Part shown: positions 60,008-64,000 of the stretch, in pieces
Position numbering within the stretch: the first letter of the stretch is position 1
Layout: the number at the start of each line of letters is the position of its first letter
Source of the DNA: Porodaedalea pini
Lineage: Eukaryota; Basidiomycota; Agaricomycetes; Hymenochaetales; Hymenochaetaceae
DNA: 64,000 nt
Reading direction: 5' to 3'
NCBI GenBank assembly: GCA_002794775.1
Contig: NBAY01000026.1
Span: forward strand, 372,001-436,000
The notes under the pieces: model-generated
What the model saw: only the letters and a program-made list of their open reading frames with translations
Databases searched by the model: none
What the model was told of the DNA's origin: nothing
Program-made: the position numbers and the translations under genes

Positions 60008-63000
60008 ATGTCTTATGGGAAACCCATCTCTGGCCTCGCAGAGAAGGGCGGTGGCCAATTCTCGAAATTCAGCATAATCCATGACAGACCCACGAAACGA
60101 CGCAAAAACACGAAGAAATCCGATGCCGGCCTGAGTTTGAGTGCGACCGCTTCAGGTTCATCGGCTGCGACAAAACAGACAAAGGAAGCTGTTGGAAAGG
60201 ACAAGGACGATGCATTCTCAGGACCAACGCGCTCGTGTGCAGAGTGTAGGCGTATGAAGCTCAAGTGCGACCGTGTATTCCCTTGCCAAACGTGCGTCCG
60301 TCGCGGGCTTGAAGGGATCTGTCCGGAAGGTGCGTATGATTTTCTCATAATTTCTTACAATGTACTTAGCGTTGCGAACAGGTTCGCTTGCCACTGGCCG
60401 AGGTACCCGCTACGTCCTTGCCAGTACTAAAGAACTGCACGAGAAAATCCTGAGAATGGCCGACAGGATCAAAGGCCTCGAGGACGCCTTGGCCACTCTC
60501 CATCAAGAACATGCCAGTTGTCGTCCATGCTCATGTCAATTGAACTTAAAACATGACCAACCAGTACTTCCACATCCACTGCTGCGCAGTGAACTCCTTC
60601 TAATAAAGAGTCAGCTCGAGCTATACGCCCTTGACCCGCTAAAGAAACAAGCTAAGAGCGAGCGTGACTCACCCGAGGAGCATCCTTCCAGTTCAGAGTC
60701 GGCTCCGCCTTTGGAGGATATACCAAGAATGACAACCATTCCATCGGCCAGTTTAAGACAGAAAGGACCCGATTCCGAGATCGATGCAGATGACAAGACT
60801 CTTAATGTACCTGAAGTCAAGCGGAAGCTCTCTTCTACTGAGGATGCTAATGAGGGCGAGAGATTGACGGATGGGAAAAGACAGCGGCACGATGAAGAGT
60901 GTCCCGAAGAGCGGGGGAGACGGTTGCGTGCGATGCTGCCCCCACGCGAGGAGGCGGAGCATTTAACGCGAGAGGTAATGAATGGTGCGTGGATGTGAGT
61001 TTTAAGGCTTCATTTCTTTCTTCGCCTCATTTCCAATCTCCCTCCTATTACCTTGTGCCTCTCTATCCGGCTCTCAATTCCATTTTATGCGCGAGCCTCA
61101 AATTGTCACAGCAGAATGCTGACGTTGTCCGTCGCTTTGCGAAATTTCTAGCTTGAACATCGCCGCACGGCCCGCAAAACGGGCTAAGTTGTTATACACA
61201 CTGTATGATGGGCCACTAAGGGATATGCGTGCACAGGATGTCGCTCTCGCCCTTGCCACCTTTGCCATTGGGACAAGAGTTGAAGTTGATATCGGTTCTG
61301 GGTCATCCGGGAGTACTGATGCCTCTAGCTCTGGTAATGTCGTGTATTCCTACCATAATGACACCTGGCGCCCTTCGGGTAATCTTCAACAGAGCATGAG
61401 TGGGCCCAATAGAGGAACAAATACGGATGAAAGCGAGAAGGTCGATAAAAAGGAGCTAGAGAGATCTGGCAGGTGTAGAAGTCGTGCAGCGCAGGAGAGC
61501 TTCTACCTCGCCAAAGTGGCGCTCAGCGAGGTCTCGGTGCGGGGCGAGCCGGACATAACTGTCGTTCACTGTTTAGTGCGTTCGTTTATTCAACTCTGGC
61601 CTTTCCTCCCACTTATACCAAAGCTTCACGACTCGCTCTGGGGATTTGCGTTGAGTTTTGTGCCCCTTTCCTGCATTCTCTTTCCAACACTGGGAGATTT
61701 GCTTACTGATAAAGGTCTGGCATTCAGTATTTGATGACGTGGTATCTCGCGGTGCTGGCGGATATCAAGGGTGCGGGGCGTGAGGCAACAGTGCTGATGA
61801 GTCTTGCAGTGAGAATTGCTTTTAAGGTATGTTCTCACTTTCTCTCTTTTTTTCTTCTTTTTGTCTCGTTCCTGTCTTCTCAGACATCCTTCACATCACC
61901 TCAGTGCCTTTTTCTTGCCTCGCTTGGTTTGATTTGCCTTTGTTGCAATTCTTGAACACACCAGCTCAACCATCTGGGTCTAGATCGGCTTGCATCTCGA
62001 GGAGACGTATGAAGGCCTGTCGGCAGAGGAGCAGCAGGAAAGGAGGATATTGTTCTGGGCTGTCTTGCATATCGAGTCAAGACTAGTGAGTGTTGACTTT
62101 TAAATCGCCAGGATGTGGTTGCTGACATGGACGGCGTTGATGTTTAGCTATTGGGTACGGACCGTCGTGGAGCTTTGGGGACAATGCGGATTACCGCGGC
62201 GCGTCCATTGGCTTCCATTCCTGGCGCTATCAAATCCTTCCCGACTCATGCTGAGGCCGTCTGTGCGTTATTCTTATCGCCCACCAATTTCGCCAACTGC
62301 CGCGCTGACTCCTGCTTTGATAGATCATGACTTTAAATTGGCTTTTCTGGAAGAATGTATTGTCCCCACGCTCGAAACGATAGCAAGGGCGCCAAAACTA
62401 AGACTGCAAGAGCACGATTATTATGACGTCCTTGCTCTTGATAGACTTATACGAGACTTTGAGATCCCATCCGCCATTGCACAACCCGCCGGAGCACCAC
62501 CTACCGTTGGCTCTTGCGAGTCCTTGCCTGCCACGTCTTCTGCGAATACTATCTCGATCCTGAACTTAAGCACGAACGTTTCCGCATCCGACTTAAACTA
62601 CGGTGGCTGCAAAGCTCCACACAACGTACTCGCGATGATCCACGCAAAAGCCCAGCAGGAGAAGCTCGTCACGTTGCTGCACTTGCACCGTGCCTTCTTC
62701 TACGCGCACATCCGTGATCATGGACCTCTCGTGCAGAGGAGATTCTTGCCGAGCGCGATCGCGAGTTTTAGTGCAGCATGTGCGCTGATTCGGAATGTAA
62801 AAGATGTGTACGCGGCGGAACCAGAGATGGCAACGAGGGTGAGCGTGCTTTGGTATAATGCTTTTTGTGCAGCCGTGAGTGCCTCTTCTTTCGTGTCGCC
62901 TTGGTCTCGGGCAGAGAAATTGATTTTGGACGCATCTACAGACATCACTTTTTATGCTTGTTGTATATAAGCCATTTTGTCCCGTATCAGTGCTTGCACT

Positions 63001-64000
63001 GCAGGAGGTTGAGAAAGCGCGGGACCTTTTTCTCACTGCATCGCCGAAATGTCATATGGCTGCCCGCTCTTATGTATGTGTCATTACTTTCCACGACTAC
63101 CAGCCGCTCTTATGGTTCGTACCACATAGCCTATCTTGCGCGAATTCCACGCGAAAGCCAGTGACGTATTCAACCGTTGGCACGAAGAGTCAGAAGGCGA
63201 CATGGACGTCTTTGGACCAAACGGCGAGGTCATTGTTTGTCAGACGCGTATCGATATTGTTATCCAGCGCCTCCAGTGCGTGTCAGTACCATCTGCGGAT
63301 GAGGAGGATGCGACAACGGGTCTTCTCAGCTTGAAAACAAGATGTGCGAAGTCGCTCTCAGCGGTGCAAGAGAAGTCTGCTGGCAAGCTTCCTCTCACTC
63401 CTCGCTTTGGAATTGATGCACTTGAGCACAGCGACGAGCTGTTTTACAATATGTGGCATCATGTGCATAAAGAGTTGACGGACGTCGTCAGGAGAATTCC
63501 GGAGGTGTTAAGAGACGCTGTTGTCGATCCGCGTCGCGCGACGGCTGCTCGCCTTATTTGGGGCTTCATTCCCCCGCCAGAAGAATCGAAGTCAAAAGAC
63601 CTGGACGGATCAGCACTTGTGGAAAAGGTGCAGATGGAAGCTGGGCTTCCATCCGACCTTGATTGGAATGTGTTTGTGGATGCGCTAATGCATATGCCTG
63701 CTGCGCATGCAGGGGGTCTGGGTGTACCCCCAGTGCACCTGGGTTTGCCTAGTCCACCAGTGACGACGTACTCTCCGGAAGGCTCACAGTCGAGCTTCTC
63801 TATGCTTGACATGTGCACGGATTTCGAGTCCGGCACTGTGGCCGCTAGTTTCAAGCAGGGGAATTCATCGGGATATACGGCCAAGGTGAACATGGACTCC
63901 ACGACTATGTTTGGCCAGGACGGTGGGCTCAGTGAGTTGTTCGAGAACTACGGGGATGCACCGCATGAGTTGTTGCCAGATGAGTCTGCGCTCGGATATG
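60008..64000 (+). CDS. Zn2Cys6 (fungal-type) transcription factor, 3' end beyond the window
   Basis: Predicted nuclear DNA-binding regulator. The binuclear zinc cluster spans Cys 77, 80, 87, 93, 96 and 105 (CAECRRMKLKCDRVFPC, then QTC and GIC), a standard spacing, preceded by a basic KRRKNTKK stretch. A short coiled-coil-like helix follows (STKELHEKILRMADRIKGLE), which usually mediates dimerisation. Many exons then encode an acidic/Ser-rich linker and the fungal-specific 'middle homology' domain, with RILFWAVLHIESR near 62050 and KLVTLLHLHRAFFYAHI near 62670. A further stretch begins at VEKARDLFLTASPKCH. The last open frame (about 63190-64000, to ...LPDESALGY) has no stop before the edge, so the gene is 3'-partial. 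Located downstream of the UbiA enzyme and exporter, it is a candidate pathway regulator. Confidence 0.85.

Overview
The window is nuclear DNA from a filamentous fungus, almost certainly an Agaricomycete (mushroom-forming basidiomycete). The evidence is dense short introns of about 46-70 nt with GT..AG borders, a basidiomycete-type seven-TM gene family, a Zn2Cys6 regulator, a fungal beta-tubulin with a long acidic tail, a ubiquilin/Dsk2 gene, a thaumatin-like protein and an intron-containing nuclear tRNA. Nearly every gene is split, so all coordinates given for genes are start codon to stop codon, with introns inside.

Left accessory region (1-40 kb). A long inverted repeat (1-415) is followed by a zinc alcohol dehydrogenase (+), a small secreted protein (-), a membrane-protein fragment (+), a secreted BBE-type flavin oxidase (+), a cytochrome P450 with a late frameshift (-), a stand-alone NRPS-type adenylation domain (-) divergent from an acyltransferase-SDR fusion (+), two tandem alpha/beta-hydrolases (+) separated by an AT-rich island, a divergent beta-tubulin (+) and a seven-TM protein (+). 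Then come an internally deleted MFS pseudogene (-), a decayed third hydrolase (-), a second P450 (+) and a second seven-TM gene (-). The P450, hydrolase and seven-TM families recur in a second block that is inverted as a whole relative to the first, so this region was built by duplication and inversion followed by decay.

Middle (41-50 kb). Conserved or ordinary genes: a WD40 protein with a very long disordered insert (-), DSK2 (+), tRNA-Val(AAC) (+) and a thaumatin-like protein (-). About 3 kb of apparently gene-free DNA follows.

Right region (52.8-64 kb). Four co-oriented genes: a UbiA-fold membrane enzyme resembling fungal UbiA-type terpene cyclases/prenyltransferases, an MFS exporter, an unrecognised Ser/Pro-rich protein with a probable frameshift, and a Zn2Cys6 transcription factor that runs off the right edge. 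Enzyme, exporter and regulator in a row is the classic arrangement of a small biosynthetic cluster.

Working hypothesis (inference): the window carries parts of one or two specialised-metabolite loci. The left one combines an adenylation enzyme, an acyltransferase-SDR fusion, P450s, a flavin oxidase, an alcohol dehydrogenase and hydrolases. The right one is built around a UbiA-type enzyme. The beta-tubulin inside the left block has unusual residues at sites known for drug binding (Tyr167, Phe211, Ser239, Met250), so it is either a self-resistance paralogue or simply a second, divergent tubulin of the species.
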